From Phocaeicola_A sp036804505 (GTDB taxonomy: Bacteria; Bacteroidota; Bacteroidia; Bacteroidales; Bacteroidaceae), in NCBI GenBank assembly GCA_036804505.1, contig DAIRSI010000019.1:1-64000 (forward strand): a stretch of DNA of 64,000 bases, read 5' to 3'. Positions within the stretch are counted from its first letter, which is position 1, and each line of letters opens with the position of its first letter. Below are positions 1 through 8,315 of the stretch, one piece after another. The position numbers were made by a program, and so were the translations under genes. The notes beneath the pieces were generated by a model, which saw only the letters and a program-made list of their open reading frames with translations, did not search any database and was not told the DNA's origin.

Positions 1-1044
1 GGAACATTCACGGTGCCTCTCTACCAGCTGATGACGATAACGGGCGGAACATCCATGGACGGCATTATTCTGATGACGAAAGCAACTGTGCTGACCGTGA
101 CGCTGCCTTCGGGCTTGGCGGAATCGGACTATACGTCTCTCCTTGCTGAAGTAAAGAGCGTGAGCGGCACAGGCATTGACCTGAAGACACGTTCGGCGGC
201 AACTGCCACTATATGGGGCGTGACCATTACGAAGCCCGATTTCACGGCTTCGCCTACCACAGCTACATTGACGGTGACGCCGCCCACTACTCTGACAGAT
301 GATGACGGAACGGCCTTGCTCACGGTGACTCTCACCAAAACGGATAATTCCATTGTGACTGCTTCGAGTACATTGAATTGTGGCATCATATTCAAAGACG
401 CCAGCGGAAATCAGATAGATGCCGACTTCATTCCCTCAGGAACCATCAATGGTCACAGTTATGTACAATTGGTAAGCGGCGGCCTGAAATGGGCTACGAT
501 GAACGTGGGCGCTGACAAGCCCGAAGGTTTCGGTGACTATTACGAATGGGGAGCTACGGGCGTATATCCGACGACTCAGAGTGTTACATATAATGATGTT
601 ACATCATGGAGCACATCTGTCTCTTGGGGATGGCTTTTCGGAAGTAATATCGATATATCTGCCTATGGTGCCAATGATGTGGTAAACAAAAACTGGGGCG
701 GAGCGGTCAGCGGAACTGCAGACAGATGGACAATTCCTACACAAGCCCAATTCAACACTTTAGTAGGTCCTGATTACACTTGGACATGGGGCACAGCGAA
801 CGGTGTGAGTGGCTGTAAGGTGACATACATTGGTACAGGCTCTACGGGTAAATCTCTCTTTCTTCCTGCCGCTGGCTGCTGGCGCAGCGGGCAAATCGAC
901 AATGGAGTACCGGCCGGTTACTATTGGTCGTCGAAGCATAATGCTATGCTCACTAGTTACTACTTGGGCTTCAATTCGGACGGCTATGATGTAATCACCC
1001 TCAAACGCTCTTCCGGTTGCTCCATTCGCCCCGTTTCGCAATAG
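1..1044 (+). CDS. Surface/fimbrillin-like protein, 5'-truncated
   Basis: The reading frame is open from base 1, so the gene starts outside the window and only its C-terminal 347 codons are visible. The first part (to about residue 130) consists of Thr/Ser/Val-rich beta-strand repeats typical of Bacteroidetes extracellular immunoglobulin-like or fimbrillin-like regions. The last 200 residues carry WATMNVGA, GDYYEWGA, a YYWSS segment and a terminal SIRPV. That pattern is common in the C-terminal domain of Bacteroides fimbrillin-family and major-paralogous-domain surface proteins. A cell-surface or secreted role is inferred. The signal peptide would lie upstream, so lipoprotein status cannot be judged. 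Three hairpins follow the stop codon. Confidence 0.6.
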   Translation, partial: GTFTVPLYQLMTITGGTSMDGIILMTKATVLTVTLPSGLAESDYTSLLAEVKSVSGTGIDLKTRSAATATIWGVTITKPDFTASPTTATLTVTPPTTLTDDDGTALLTVTLTKTDNSIVTASSTLNCGIIFKDASGNQIDADFIPSGTINGHSYVQLVSGGLKWATMNVGADKPEGFGDYYEWGATGVYPTTQSVTYNDVTSWSTSVSWGWLFGSNIDISAYGANDVVNKNWGGAVSGTADRWTIPTQAQFNTLVGPDYTWTWGTANGVSGCKVTYIGTGSTGKSLFLPAAGCWRSGQIDNGVPAGYYWSSKHNAMLTSYYLGFNSDGYDVITLKRSSGCSIRPVSQ

Positions 1045-1052
1045 TAGTGCAA

Positions 1053-1092
1053 GTCATGAGCAAAACCGAGCTTGCTTGAGCTTTGCCATGAC
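1053..1092 (+). repeat. Inverted repeat just after the surface-protein gene
   Basis: GTCATGAGCAAA is mirrored by TTTGCCATGAC with one unpaired base, and the loop contains a further AGCT pair. It sits 9 bases after the stop codon. It has no T-run, so it may stabilise the mRNA 3' end instead of terminating transcription. Confidence 0.45.
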
Positions 1093-1124
1093 GCTGGCTG
1101 TTATGAATCATACCCAACAAAAAG

Positions 1125-1169
1125 AGCGGCGCAGGCATCCTCATCCGGATGCATCTGCGCCGTTTTTTT
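1125..1169 (+). terminator. Rho-independent terminator
   Basis: A GC-rich hairpin (GGCGCAG at 1128 pairing with CTGCGCC at 1155, extended by GCATCC/GGATGC) is followed by TTTTTTT. It most likely ends the transcript of the surface-protein gene. Confidence 0.8.
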
Positions 1170-1207
1170 CTCCATCACGTGCGGTACAATCATTCACATA
1201 TTGTTAC

Positions 1208-1250
1208 AGAATCCTGCCGGAATGCAAAAACATTCTGGCAGGATTTATTT
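1208..1250. terminator. Second hairpin terminator, possibly bidirectional
   Basis: ATCCTGCCGGAATG (1211-1224) pairs with CATTCTGGCAGGAT (1231-1244), 14 pairs including one G-T, with a 6-base loop and a T-rich flank. It lies between the plus-strand surface-protein gene and the minus-strand thioesterase gene. It could serve either. Confidence 0.6.
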
Positions 1251-1341
1251 CTCTATTTCCGTATAGATGTATTGTATCTTTTATTCCATAGTTCAATGTT
1301 TCTCTTCGTTTCCTCTTTGACTGAGTCAAAGTCCTTGCACC

Positions 1342-1713
1342 TCAGAGTTTGGAAAGAAATCGCTCGCGCTCTACGATGTAGCGCACGTGCGTGCCTTCAC
1401 CTATAACTCCGTGGTTGTCTTCAGCCGTCAGGGTAAAGGTCAGTTTGCGACCATCGGCTTCGGTGAGTATCGCAGTGGCGTGCACGGTGTCGCCCGGAGC
1501 TGTGGGCTTCAGATGACTGATATCCAGCCGGGCGCCTACTGTGGTGCTGCCTTCTGGCAGTTCGCCTGCTACAGCCATCATGGCAGCATTCTCCATGAGT
1601 GCCGCCAGTGAGGGAGTGGCAAAGACTTCCATATCGCCGCTGCCCATGGCCACGGCGGTGTTTTTCCCCATTTCCACGACGGTGGAGGAGGTATGGCTCA
1701 ATCCTGTCTTCAT
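1342..1713 (-). CDS. Hotdog-fold thioesterase, FlK-like
   Basis: A 123-residue protein of single hotdog-domain size that resembles the fluoroacetyl-CoA thioesterase (FlK) family. Thr33, Glu41 and His67 have the same spacing (8 and 26 residues) as the FlK catalytic Thr42/Glu50/His76. The context TPSLAALMENAA is also typical. FlK-like proteins in gut bacteria are usually general acyl-CoA thioesterases; the true acyl substrate is not shown here. The start lies 4 bases after the stop of the upstream mechanosensitive channel gene, so the two are probably one transcript. Cytoplasmic, with no signal peptide. Confidence 0.75.
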   Translation of the reverse strand: MKTGLSHTSSTVVEMGKNTAVAMGSGDMEVFATPSLAALMENAAMMAVAGELPEGSTTVGARLDISHLKPTAPGDTVHATAILTEADGRKLTFTLTAEDNHGVIGEGTHVRYIVERERFLSKL

Positions 1714-1717
1714 ATCT

Positions 1718-2581
1718 TTATGCTTTTTGAACGATTTGGTTGTAGGTAGGGAACGGAATCTCTATGTTCTCACGGTCGAACCGCTCTTTGATATTCTTGA
1801 GCAGGTCGCACTTCATGGCAAAGGCGTTGCCCGAAGTGCTTGCCCATGCGTATGCCCTCAGCGTAATGGACGAGTCGCCCAGCTGTGTTACCTGAATGGT
1901 TACTTCATAAGGATTGTGTTTGCCGTCTTCCTTGAGCAGCAGCGGATGTTTGTGAATCTCTTCGCTCATCACCGCCATGGCGCGGCTCAGGTCGGTAGCA
2001 TAGGACACGCCTACTTCGATGGCTATCTTCGTGGACGGGTCGTCGATGGTGGAATTCACAATGGTGCTTTTGTTGATTACGCTGTTCGGCACGAGTATCA
2101 TGCGGTTCTCCAGATTGCGGATTACCGTGTGGCGCAGAGTGATTTCGGTCACAGTTCCCTCGGTGATAGCATCCAGCTTGATGTAGTCACCCACGCGAAA
2201 CGGTTTGGAGAAGATGATGAACATGCCGCTGATGATATTCGACAGGGCTTCCTGAGAAGCAAAACCTACGGCCATGGCCAGAATTCCGGCACTGGCAAGG
2301 ATGGAGTTACTCACTTTCTCCATGCCCGGGATGAGGGCCAGGAAAGAAGCCACACCAATGATGTAGATGGCATACACGCAGATGCGGCGCAGAAAGCCTG
2401 CATTGGTTTCGTCCAATAGGGCCTTGTTTTTCTTGTTGAGGGCTCGGCGAAACAGAAACGACACGAATTTCACCATCACCTGTACCACCAGATAGATGAA
2501 AGCTACCTTGATGAAGAAAATAATAAGACCTTGAAGCGAATATCCGAAGATACGAATGTCAAAAATGTTTTGTAAATCCAT
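1718..2581 (-). CDS. Small-conductance mechanosensitive channel, MscS family
   Basis: A 287-residue inner-membrane protein. It has three predicted membrane helices: about 12-40, about 66-87, and a Gly/Ala-rich pore helix about 92-120 (SAGILAMAVGFASQEALSNIISG). The MscS beta domain follows, with PFRVGDYI and the VPNS motif. Channels of this family open under membrane tension to release solutes during hypo-osmotic shock. The length matches minimal MscS (286 residues in E. coli). It is the first gene of a two-gene operon with the FlK-like thioesterase, and it diverges from the HD hydrolase gene. Confidence 0.93.
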   Translation of the reverse strand: MDLQNIFDIRIFGYSLQGLIIFFIKVAFIYLVVQVMVKFVSFLFRRALNKKNKALLDETNAGFLRRICVYAIYIIGVASFLALIPGMEKVSNSILASAGILAMAVGFASQEALSNIISGMFIIFSKPFRVGDYIKLDAITEGTVTEITLRHTVIRNLENRMILVPNSVINKSTIVNSTIDDPSTKIAIEVGVSYATDLSRAMAVMSEEIHKHPLLLKEDGKHNPYEVTIQVTQLGDSSITLRAYAWASTSGNAFAMKCDLLKNIKERFDRENIEIPFPTYNQIVQKA

Positions 2582-2628
2582 ATTTATCCTTTTTATTTTG
2601 TTATTTTTGCAACGCGAATTTGCGGATG

Positions 2629-2636
2629 CAAATATA
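2629..2636 (-). promoter_or_regulatory. Bacteroides-type -7 box for the mscS operon
   Basis: TATATTTG on the minus strand matches the Bacteroidetes primary sigma -7 consensus TAnnTTTG and lies about 48 bases upstream of the mscS start. No convincing -33 TTTG was seen at the usual 19-21 base spacing. Confidence 0.5.
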
Positions 2637-2659
2637 CTACAATTTTAGAAAACAAACTT

Positions 2660-3196
2660 ATGGACGCACTCTCTATCATCAATAAATATTATCCGGAGGA
2701 GAACGAACTTCGTCACATCCTTTTATATCACAGTCGTCAGGTGGCCGACAAGGCTCTGGCTATTGCTGCGGCACATCCCGAACTGGGATTGGACACGGCT
2801 TTTCTCGAAGAGGCAGCCATGCTGCATGACATCGGCATCTTTCAGACTGATGCTCCCGGCATCCAGTGTTTCGGCACGCAGCCCTACATCTGCCATGGAT
2901 ATCTGGGCGCCGAACTTATGCGGAAGGAAGGTTTTCCGCGTCATGCCTTGGTGTGTGAACGTCATACCGGTGCCGGATTGTCTCTTGCCGAGATAGAGCG
3001 GCAGAATCTGCCCGTACCCCATCGCGAGATGGTTCCTGTGAGTGAAGAGGAACAGGTAATCTGTTTTGCCGACAAGTTTTATTCAAAGTCAAAATTAGAA
3101 AAAGAAAAGACTGTGGAAAAAGCGTTAAAAAGTATCGCAAAGTATGGAGAAGAGGGCGCCGCGCGCTTTCAGATGTGGTGCGAACGCTACTTATAA
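2660..3196 (+). CDS. HD-domain phosphohydrolase
   Basis: A 178-residue cytoplasmic protein with an HD metal-dependent phosphohydrolase signature: His24, the His56-Asp57 doublet in AAMLHDIGI, downstream histidines at CHGYLGAE and CERHTG, and a late Asp in CFADKF. Proteins of this size and layout are annotated as HDIG/HD phosphohydrolases, often uncharacterised. The substrate cannot be told from sequence. It is a stand-alone gene between the divergent mscS and the downstream lptD. A 100-base gap with its own -7 box separates it from lptD. Confidence 0.85.
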   Translation: MDALSIINKYYPEENELRHILLYHSRQVADKALAIAAAHPELGLDTAFLEEAAMLHDIGIFQTDAPGIQCFGTQPYICHGYLGAELMRKEGFPRHALVCERHTGAGLSLAEIERQNLPVPHREMVPVSEEEQVICFADKFYSKSKLEKEKTVEKALKSIAKYGEEGAARFQMWCERYL

Positions 3197-3251
3197 GCAT
3201 TAAAAATACATTAAAAACTTTACTTTTCATCGGTATCTGACGGATTATATG

Positions 3252-3259
3252 TAATTTTG
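3252..3259 (+). promoter_or_regulatory. -7 box upstream of lptD
   Basis: TAATTTTG matches TAnnTTTG and is 37 bases before the lptD start codon. The -33 region is not clear. Confidence 0.5.
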
Positions 3260-3296
3260 CCCCATCGAAAAAGCGATAACGACTAATTGATAATTA

Positions 3297-6056
3297 ATGA
3301 CGCCACCGAAAAAAAATATATTCATACTTTGCCTGTTGTTGGTTCTTCTGATGACATTGCCGCAAGGCGTTGACGGTCAAAGGCGGAAAAGGCCCGATGA
3401 GCGTAAGGACACTGCATTGGTGAAGGAATCTATTAAAACTCCACAGGACTCTGTGCCTGCCGATACACTCAAGAAAAAGAAGAAGGAACCTCTGGAAGCT
3501 CCGGTTATCTACGAGGCGAAAGACTCCATCGTGTTTTCGGGTGACGGCTATGCTCATCTCTACGGAGATGGTAAAGTGAATTACCAGAAGGTGGAACTGC
3601 AGGCCGAAGTCATTACTATCAATACGGACAGTAGCACGGTGCATGCCTGGGGCGTGGCTGATTCTACGGGTACCATCAAGGGAAAGCCGCAGTTCAAGGA
3701 TGGCGATTCTCCTTATGAATCGAATACCATGAGCTACAACTTCAAGTCGCGCAAAGGCTATATTACCAATGTCACTACTCAGGAAGGCGAGGGCTATGTG
3801 ACCAGCGGACAGGCAAAGAAGGGACCCAACAACGAAATGTATATCACACATGCCCGTTATACCACGTGCGATCATCACGACCATCCTCATTTTTATCTGG
3901 CTCTCTCGCGAGGAAAGGTGCGCCCCGGAAAGGATGTGGTGTTCGGACCGGCCACGCTGGTTGTGGAGGATGTGCCGATACTTCCCATCACGATTCCGTT
4001 CGGCTTCTTCCCGTTCAACAGTTCCTATTCTTCCGGTTTCATCATGCCTACCTATGGAGATGAAACTACCCGAGGGTTCTATCTGCGTGACGGTGGTTAC
4101 TATTTTGCCATCAGTGACAAGATGGATTTGAAGCTCACCGGAGAAATCTTTACCAAGGGCTCGTGGGGAGTGACTGCAGCTACCAACTATTCCAATCGTT
4201 ACAAATATTCGGGTAACTTCAATTTCAGTTACCTGACCACCATAACGGGTGAGAAGAACATGCCCGACTACACCAAGACCAAGAGCATGAAGATGCAGTG
4301 GACTCACCGTCAGGATGCCAAGGCTAATCCCAACAGTTCTTTTTCGGCTAGTGTGAACTATTCCTCCACCAGCTATGACAAGTCCAATCTGAGCAGTCTT
4401 TACAATCCGCAGATGTATGCGCAGAGTTCGAAGACGTCCAGTGTGAGCTACTCCCGTACGTTCCCCAATATCGGGTTGACACTTTCCAGCACGTTCAACC
4501 TTTCACAAAATATGCGCGACTCTTCGCTGGCTGTCACCTTGCCGGACTTGAACATCTCTCTGCAGCGCTTCTATCCGTTCAAGCGCAAGCATGCAGTAGG
4601 TGATGAAAAATGGTATGAGAAGATATCCATGAGTTATACCGGGCAATTGAGTAACAGCATTACAGCCAAGGAGAACCAGTTTCTCAAGAAGAGCCTGATA
4701 AAGGATTGGAGCAACGGAATGAAGCACAGTATTCCTGTCAGTGCCACGTTCACTTTGTTCAAATATATCAATGTAACCCCGTCATTCAACTACAACGAGC
4801 GTTGGTACAGTTTCAAGCAGAAACTGCACTGGGATGAGGCTCGGCAGAAGGAAGTGGCCGATACTACCTACGGATTCAACCGTGTGTACGACTATAACTT
4901 CAGCGTAAGTGCCAATACCAAACTCTATGGATTTTACAAGCCTTTGAAGTTCATTTTCGGAGATAAGATTCAGATGATTCGTCATGTGATGACACCGACA
5001 GTGAGCTACAGCATGTCTCCGGATTTCGGTGCACGGCATTATGGATATTGGGATACTTATACCTATACTGATACAGATGGTAATGTAGTGACTAAAGAGT
5101 ATTCACCTTATCAGGGAGGTATTTTCGGTGTGCCGGGAAAGGGCAAGTCGGGAACGTTGAACTTCGATGTTTCCAACAATCTTGAAATGAAGATCAAGTC
5201 GGACAAAGACTCTACCGGAGTGAAGAAAATCAGTTTGATTGACGAACTGGGTGCCAGTATGTCCTACAATCTCGCGGCTGAGACCAGACCGTGGAGTGAC
5301 CTATCCATGCGTGTCCGTTTGAAACTTACCAAAAGTTATACTTTCAACTTGAATGCATCCTTTGCCACATACGCTTATGAGTTCGACAAGAATGGCAATG
5401 TGGTGGTGGGTAATAAGACAGAATGGTCCTACGGCCGGTTCGGACGTTTCCAGGGAATGAGCCAGAACCTGTCTTTCACTCTGAATCCCGAAAAACTGAA
5501 GAAATGGTTTGGCGGAGGGGATGAGAAGGATGACAAGAATAAGAACAAGGACAAGAAGGGAAAACCCGACGGACAAAATAATGAAGAAGAGGATACCGAG
5601 ACTGATCCCAATAATCCTCAGCAAAAGAAGACAAAGCCTAAGGAGAAGAAGGAGGCTGCAATTGATAATGACGGTTACATGGCTTTCAAGATGCCATGGT
5701 CGTTCACCATTTCCTACGGTATCGTGATGCGCGAGAATACGGCCGGCAAAATCAATGTGAAGAACATGCGCTATCCCTACAAGTTCACTCAGACAATGAA
5801 CTTCTCCGGCAACATGAAGATTTCCGACGGATGGAACATCAATTATACTTCAGGTTATGACTTCGAGGAAAAGAAAATGTCTATGACTACCGTGAACATC
5901 TCCCGTGATTTGCACTGTTTCAATATGTCCTGCGGAATCGTTCTGAAACCGTACACTTCCTATAACTTCAGTATTCGTGCAAACTCCAGCATGCTGGCGG
6001 ATGCCTTGAAGTATGATAAGCGAAGCAGTGCGGCTAGCAGTGTCACCTGGTATTAA
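3297..6056 (+). CDS. lptD: LPS-assembly outer-membrane protein LptD (OstA-like)
   Basis: A 919-residue outer-membrane protein. The N-terminal signal segment (about 1-27) is followed by a Lys-rich stretch and then an OstA/LptA-like beta-jellyroll (about 75-200: AHLYGDGKVNYQKVELQAEVI). A long beta-barrel with alternating aromatic strands makes up the rest. PFGFFPFNSSYSSGFIMPTYGDE is the entry of the LptD barrel seen in Bacteroidetes homologues. LptD with LptE places lipopolysaccharide in the outer leaflet. A charged insert (about 740-800, Lys/Glu/Asp/Asn repeats) interrupts the barrel near its end. That is usual as a low-complexity loop, but long here. Its stop is 2 bases from the convergent ung stop. 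Confidence 0.88.
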   Translation: MTPPKKNIFILCLLLVLLMTLPQGVDGQRRKRPDERKDTALVKESIKTPQDSVPADTLKKKKKEPLEAPVIYEAKDSIVFSGDGYAHLYGDGKVNYQKVELQAEVITINTDSSTVHAWGVADSTGTIKGKPQFKDGDSPYESNTMSYNFKSRKGYITNVTTQEGEGYVTSGQAKKGPNNEMYITHARYTTCDHHDHPHFYLALSRGKVRPGKDVVFGPATLVVEDVPILPITIPFGFFPFNSSYSSGFIMPTYGDETTRGFYLRDGGYYFAISDKMDLKLTGEIFTKGSWGVTAATNYSNRYKYSGNFNFSYLTTITGEKNMPDYTKTKSMKMQWTHRQDAKANPNSSFSASVNYSSTSYDKSNLSSLYNPQMYAQSSKTSSVSYSRTFPNIGLTLSSTFNLSQNMRDSSLAVTLPDLNISLQRFYPFKRKHAVGDEKWYEKISMSYTGQLSNSITAKENQFLKKSLIKDWSNGMKHSIPVSATFTLFKYINVTPSFNYNERWYSFKQKLHWDEARQKEVADTTYGFNRVYDYNFSVSANTKLYGFYKPLKFIFGDKIQMIRHVMTPTVSYSMSPDFGARHYGYWDTYTYTDTDGNVVTKEYSPYQGGIFGVPGKGKSGTLNFDVSNNLEMKIKSDKDSTGVKKISLIDELGASMSYNLAAETRPWSDLSMRVRLKLTKSYTFNLNASFATYAYEFDKNGNVVVGNKTEWSYGRFGRFQGMSQNLSFTLNPEKLKKWFGGGDEKDDKNKNKDKKGKPDGQNNEEEDTETDPNNPQQKKTKPKEKKEAAIDNDGYMAFKMPWSFTISYGIVMRENTAGKINVKNMRYPYKFTQTMNFSGNMKISDGWNINYTSGYDFEEKKMSMTTVNISRDLHCFNMSCGIVLKPYTSYNFSIRANSSMLADALKYDKRSSAASSVTWY

Positions 6057-6058
6057 CG

Positions 6059-6721
6059 TTACCACTGGATAGGCTCTTTGCCATGAGCCTTCAAGTAATC
6101 ATTTGCTTTGCTGAAATGCTTGTTTCCGAAGAATCCTGCGTATGCCGACAAGGGAGAAGGGTGGACGGATTGCAGTACAAGGTGCTTGCTGCGGTCAATG
6201 AATGACCCTTTCTTTTGGGCGTAGCTGCCCCATAGGATGAACACCAGATTTTCTTTTTCTTCGGCCAGGGCATGAATGGCGGCATCCGTGAATTCTTCCC
6301 ATCCCCGGTTCTGGTGAGAACCTGCCTGATGGGCACGTACCGTCAAGGTGGCGTTGAGCAGAAGCACGCCTTGCTGCGCCCATCGTACAAGACTTCCGCT
6401 GGCAGGCATGGGAGTTCCCAAATCACTTTGTATCTCTTTGAATATGTTCACCAATGACGGAGGGAAAGGAATACCGTCATTTACGGAGAAACAGAGTCCT
6501 TGGGCTTGTCCGGGTCCGTGGTATGGGTCTTGTCCGATAATGACTACCTTTACCTTGTCGAAAGGACATAAGTTGAAGGAGTTAAAGATGAGGTTTCCGG
6601 GAGGATAAACAGTGGTCGTCATGTATTCATTGCGGACAAAATCGGTGAGTTTCACGAAATAATCCTTTTCAAACTCAGGCGCCAGACGTCGTTTCCAGCT
6701 TTCTTCTATCTTTACATCCAT
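6059..6721 (-). CDS. ung: Uracil-DNA glycosylase
   Basis: A 220-residue family 1 uracil-DNA glycosylase, which removes uracil from DNA at the start of base-excision repair. The water-activating motif GQDPYHG holds Asp65 and His68. The C-terminal HPSPLS holds the catalytic His187, and the uracil-specific VLLLNATLTV segment is present. Length equals the family norm (about 220-230). It is convergent with lptD and followed upstream by the AT-rich spacer before asnA. Confidence 0.97.
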   Translation of the reverse strand: MDVKIEESWKRRLAPEFEKDYFVKLTDFVRNEYMTTTVYPPGNLIFNSFNLCPFDKVKVVIIGQDPYHGPGQAQGLCFSVNDGIPFPPSLVNIFKEIQSDLGTPMPASGSLVRWAQQGVLLLNATLTVRAHQAGSHQNRGWEEFTDAAIHALAEEKENLVFILWGSYAQKKGSFIDRSKHLVLQSVHPSPLSAYAGFFGNKHFSKANDYLKAHGKEPIQW

Positions 6722-6822
6722 AGCTTTATTTTTTATTCTGTTTCAAAGTTACGGCGATTCTATAAAAAAACAAAGAATCTCTCCGAAAAGAAATCCTTTG
6801 TGTGTCAACATTCTTTATTGTG

Positions 6823-7860
6823 TCAGATAAGTGGCATATTTAGTCTTGCGCATTCCTTTCTCATCTCGTCCGGCCAGATACTCGACTGGATTTCTCCGAT
6901 ATGGGCTTTATGGAGGTAGAACATGCAAAGTCTGGATTGTCCGATACCACCACCGATGCTCAGAGGCAGAGTGCCTTCCATGAGACGTTTGTGGAAGTAC
7001 AGGTTCAGGCGTTCTTCCTTGCCGGATTCTTTCAATTGTCTGAGCAGAGTTTCCTTGTCAACACGGATACCCATGGATGACAGTTCGAAGGCACGTTGCA
7101 GCACTTTGTTGTATATCAGCAGGTCGCCATTCAGTCCCGGCAATCCGTTTTCTGCAATAGTGGAATAATCATCATAGTCTGGAGCGCGGAGGTCATGTTC
7201 CTTGCCGTCGCCCAGTTTGCAACCGATGCCGATGATGAATACAGCTTTATATTTCTTTGTGATGAGGTCTTCACGCTCTTTCGGAGTCTTGTCCGGGTAT
7301 AGGCGACGGAGTTCTTCCGCATGAATGAAGAAAATCTCTTCGGGCAGGAACGGCTTGATTTGAGGATAGGTTTCGCATACCATGAATTCGGTGCGCTGCA
7401 TAGCTGCATAAATTCTCTTGACAATGTTCTTCAGAAAACCTAGATTGCGGTCTTCCTTATTGATGACGCGTTCCCAGTCCCACTGGTCTACATAGAGAGA
7501 ATGGAGATTGCCGAGTTCTTCATCAGCCCGGATGGCATTCATGTCAGTGTAGATTCCGTATCCCGGTTCTATATTGTATTCTGCCAGTGTGAGGCGTTTC
7601 CATTTGGCCAGGGAATGTACCACTTCTGCTTTTGCCTCCCCCAGGTCTTTGATAGGGAAGGATACGGGACGTTCCACCCCGTTCAAATCGTCATTGATAC
7701 CCATTCCTTTCAGAACGAACAAGGGCGCAGTGACTCTGCGCAGGCGGAGTTCTGTCGATAGGTTCTGCTGGAAAAATTCTTTGATGGCCTTGATTCCCTG
7801 TTCTGTTTGCTTCAGGTTCAGCAAAGGCTTATAGTTGGCTGGTTTAATAAGGTAACTCAT
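6823..7860 (-). CDS. asnA: Aspartate--ammonia ligase (asparagine synthetase A)
   Basis: A 345-residue cytosolic enzyme that makes asparagine from aspartate, ammonia and ATP, with a class II aminoacyl-tRNA-synthetase fold. Family signatures include RLRRVTAPLFV near the N-terminus, VHSLAKWKR, DQWDWE and the C-terminal LSIGGGIGQSR. I set the start at the ATG at 7860 (MSYLIKPANYKPLL), which matches the usual N-terminus. A TTG 39 bases further upstream would add 13 residues unlike the family. Monocistronic by position, with 101 bases to ung. Confidence 0.95.
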   Translation of the reverse strand: MSYLIKPANYKPLLNLKQTEQGIKAIKEFFQQNLSTELRLRRVTAPLFVLKGMGINDDLNGVERPVSFPIKDLGEAKAEVVHSLAKWKRLTLAEYNIEPGYGIYTDMNAIRADEELGNLHSLYVDQWDWERVINKEDRNLGFLKNIVKRIYAAMQRTEFMVCETYPQIKPFLPEEIFFIHAEELRRLYPDKTPKEREDLITKKYKAVFIIGIGCKLGDGKEHDLRAPDYDDYSTIAENGLPGLNGDLLIYNKVLQRAFELSSMGIRVDKETLLRQLKESGKEERLNLYFHKRLMEGTLPLSIGGGIGQSRLCMFYLHKAHIGEIQSSIWPDEMRKECARLNMPLI

Positions 7861-8071
7861 ATATGTATTTGTTGTTTTAAAATTGATAACCGGCGGCAAA
7901 GATAACTATAATTTGTTATAATGCTAGTGAAAAACAAAAAATATTTATCAAAATGATGCAAAAATATTTATTTTACTTATCAGATGTATATTAAATGGAG
8001 CTTAATTGGCTAATAAATGAACATTTATAATATTTCTGCGAGGAAATTAGGCTTGTTTGCCAAATTTTTAT

Positions 8072-8079
8072 TACTTTTG
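8072..8079 (+). promoter_or_regulatory. -7 box for tRNA-Arg
   Basis: TACTTTTG matches TAnnTTTG and ends 9 bases before the mature 5' end of the tRNA, the right distance for a short leader. Confidence 0.6.
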
Positions 8080-8088
8080 CGTCCGATT

Positions 8089-8162
8089 GGCTCCGTAGCT
8101 TAGTTGAATAGAGTGTCAGATTCCGGTTCTGAAGGTCCTGGGTTTGAGTCCCAGCGGAGTCA
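8089..8162 (+). tRNA. tRNA-Arg (anticodon CCG)
   Basis: A cloverleaf can be drawn. The acceptor GGCTCCG pairs with CGGAGTC (one G-T). The anticodon stem TCAGA/TCTGA encloses the loop TTCCGGT with anticodon CCG (codon CGG), and the T-arm is CTGGG/CCCAG. The discriminator base is A. No CCA is encoded. Confidence 0.95.
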
Positions 8163-8164
8163 CT

Positions 8165-8200
8165 AAAAGGGAATTGTTCCAGATAAGGGCAATTCCTTTT
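8165..8200 (+). terminator. Terminator of tRNA-Arg
   Basis: AAAAGGGAATTG and CAATTCCTTTT form a hairpin with a T-tail two bases after the tRNA. Confidence 0.75.
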
Positions 8201-8315
8201 CTATTTATATTGATAAGTACATTCTGTTACTCCTATGCAAGTTTTTGAAACATACGGATACGAATACTGCCGTATAATTGTCTATCTTTGTCATATCAAT
8301 TAAAATGGAATAAGT

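Noticed and set aside
1541..2419. Long open frame opposite mscS (292 codons)
   Set aside because: It lies antisense to a clear MscS gene and its composition (Cys/His/Arg-rich) is unlike a real protein; it is a shadow of the minus-strand coding sequence.
3294..4307. Open frame opposite lptD (337 codons)
   Set aside because: Fully inside lptD on the other strand, with no recognisable domain or start context.
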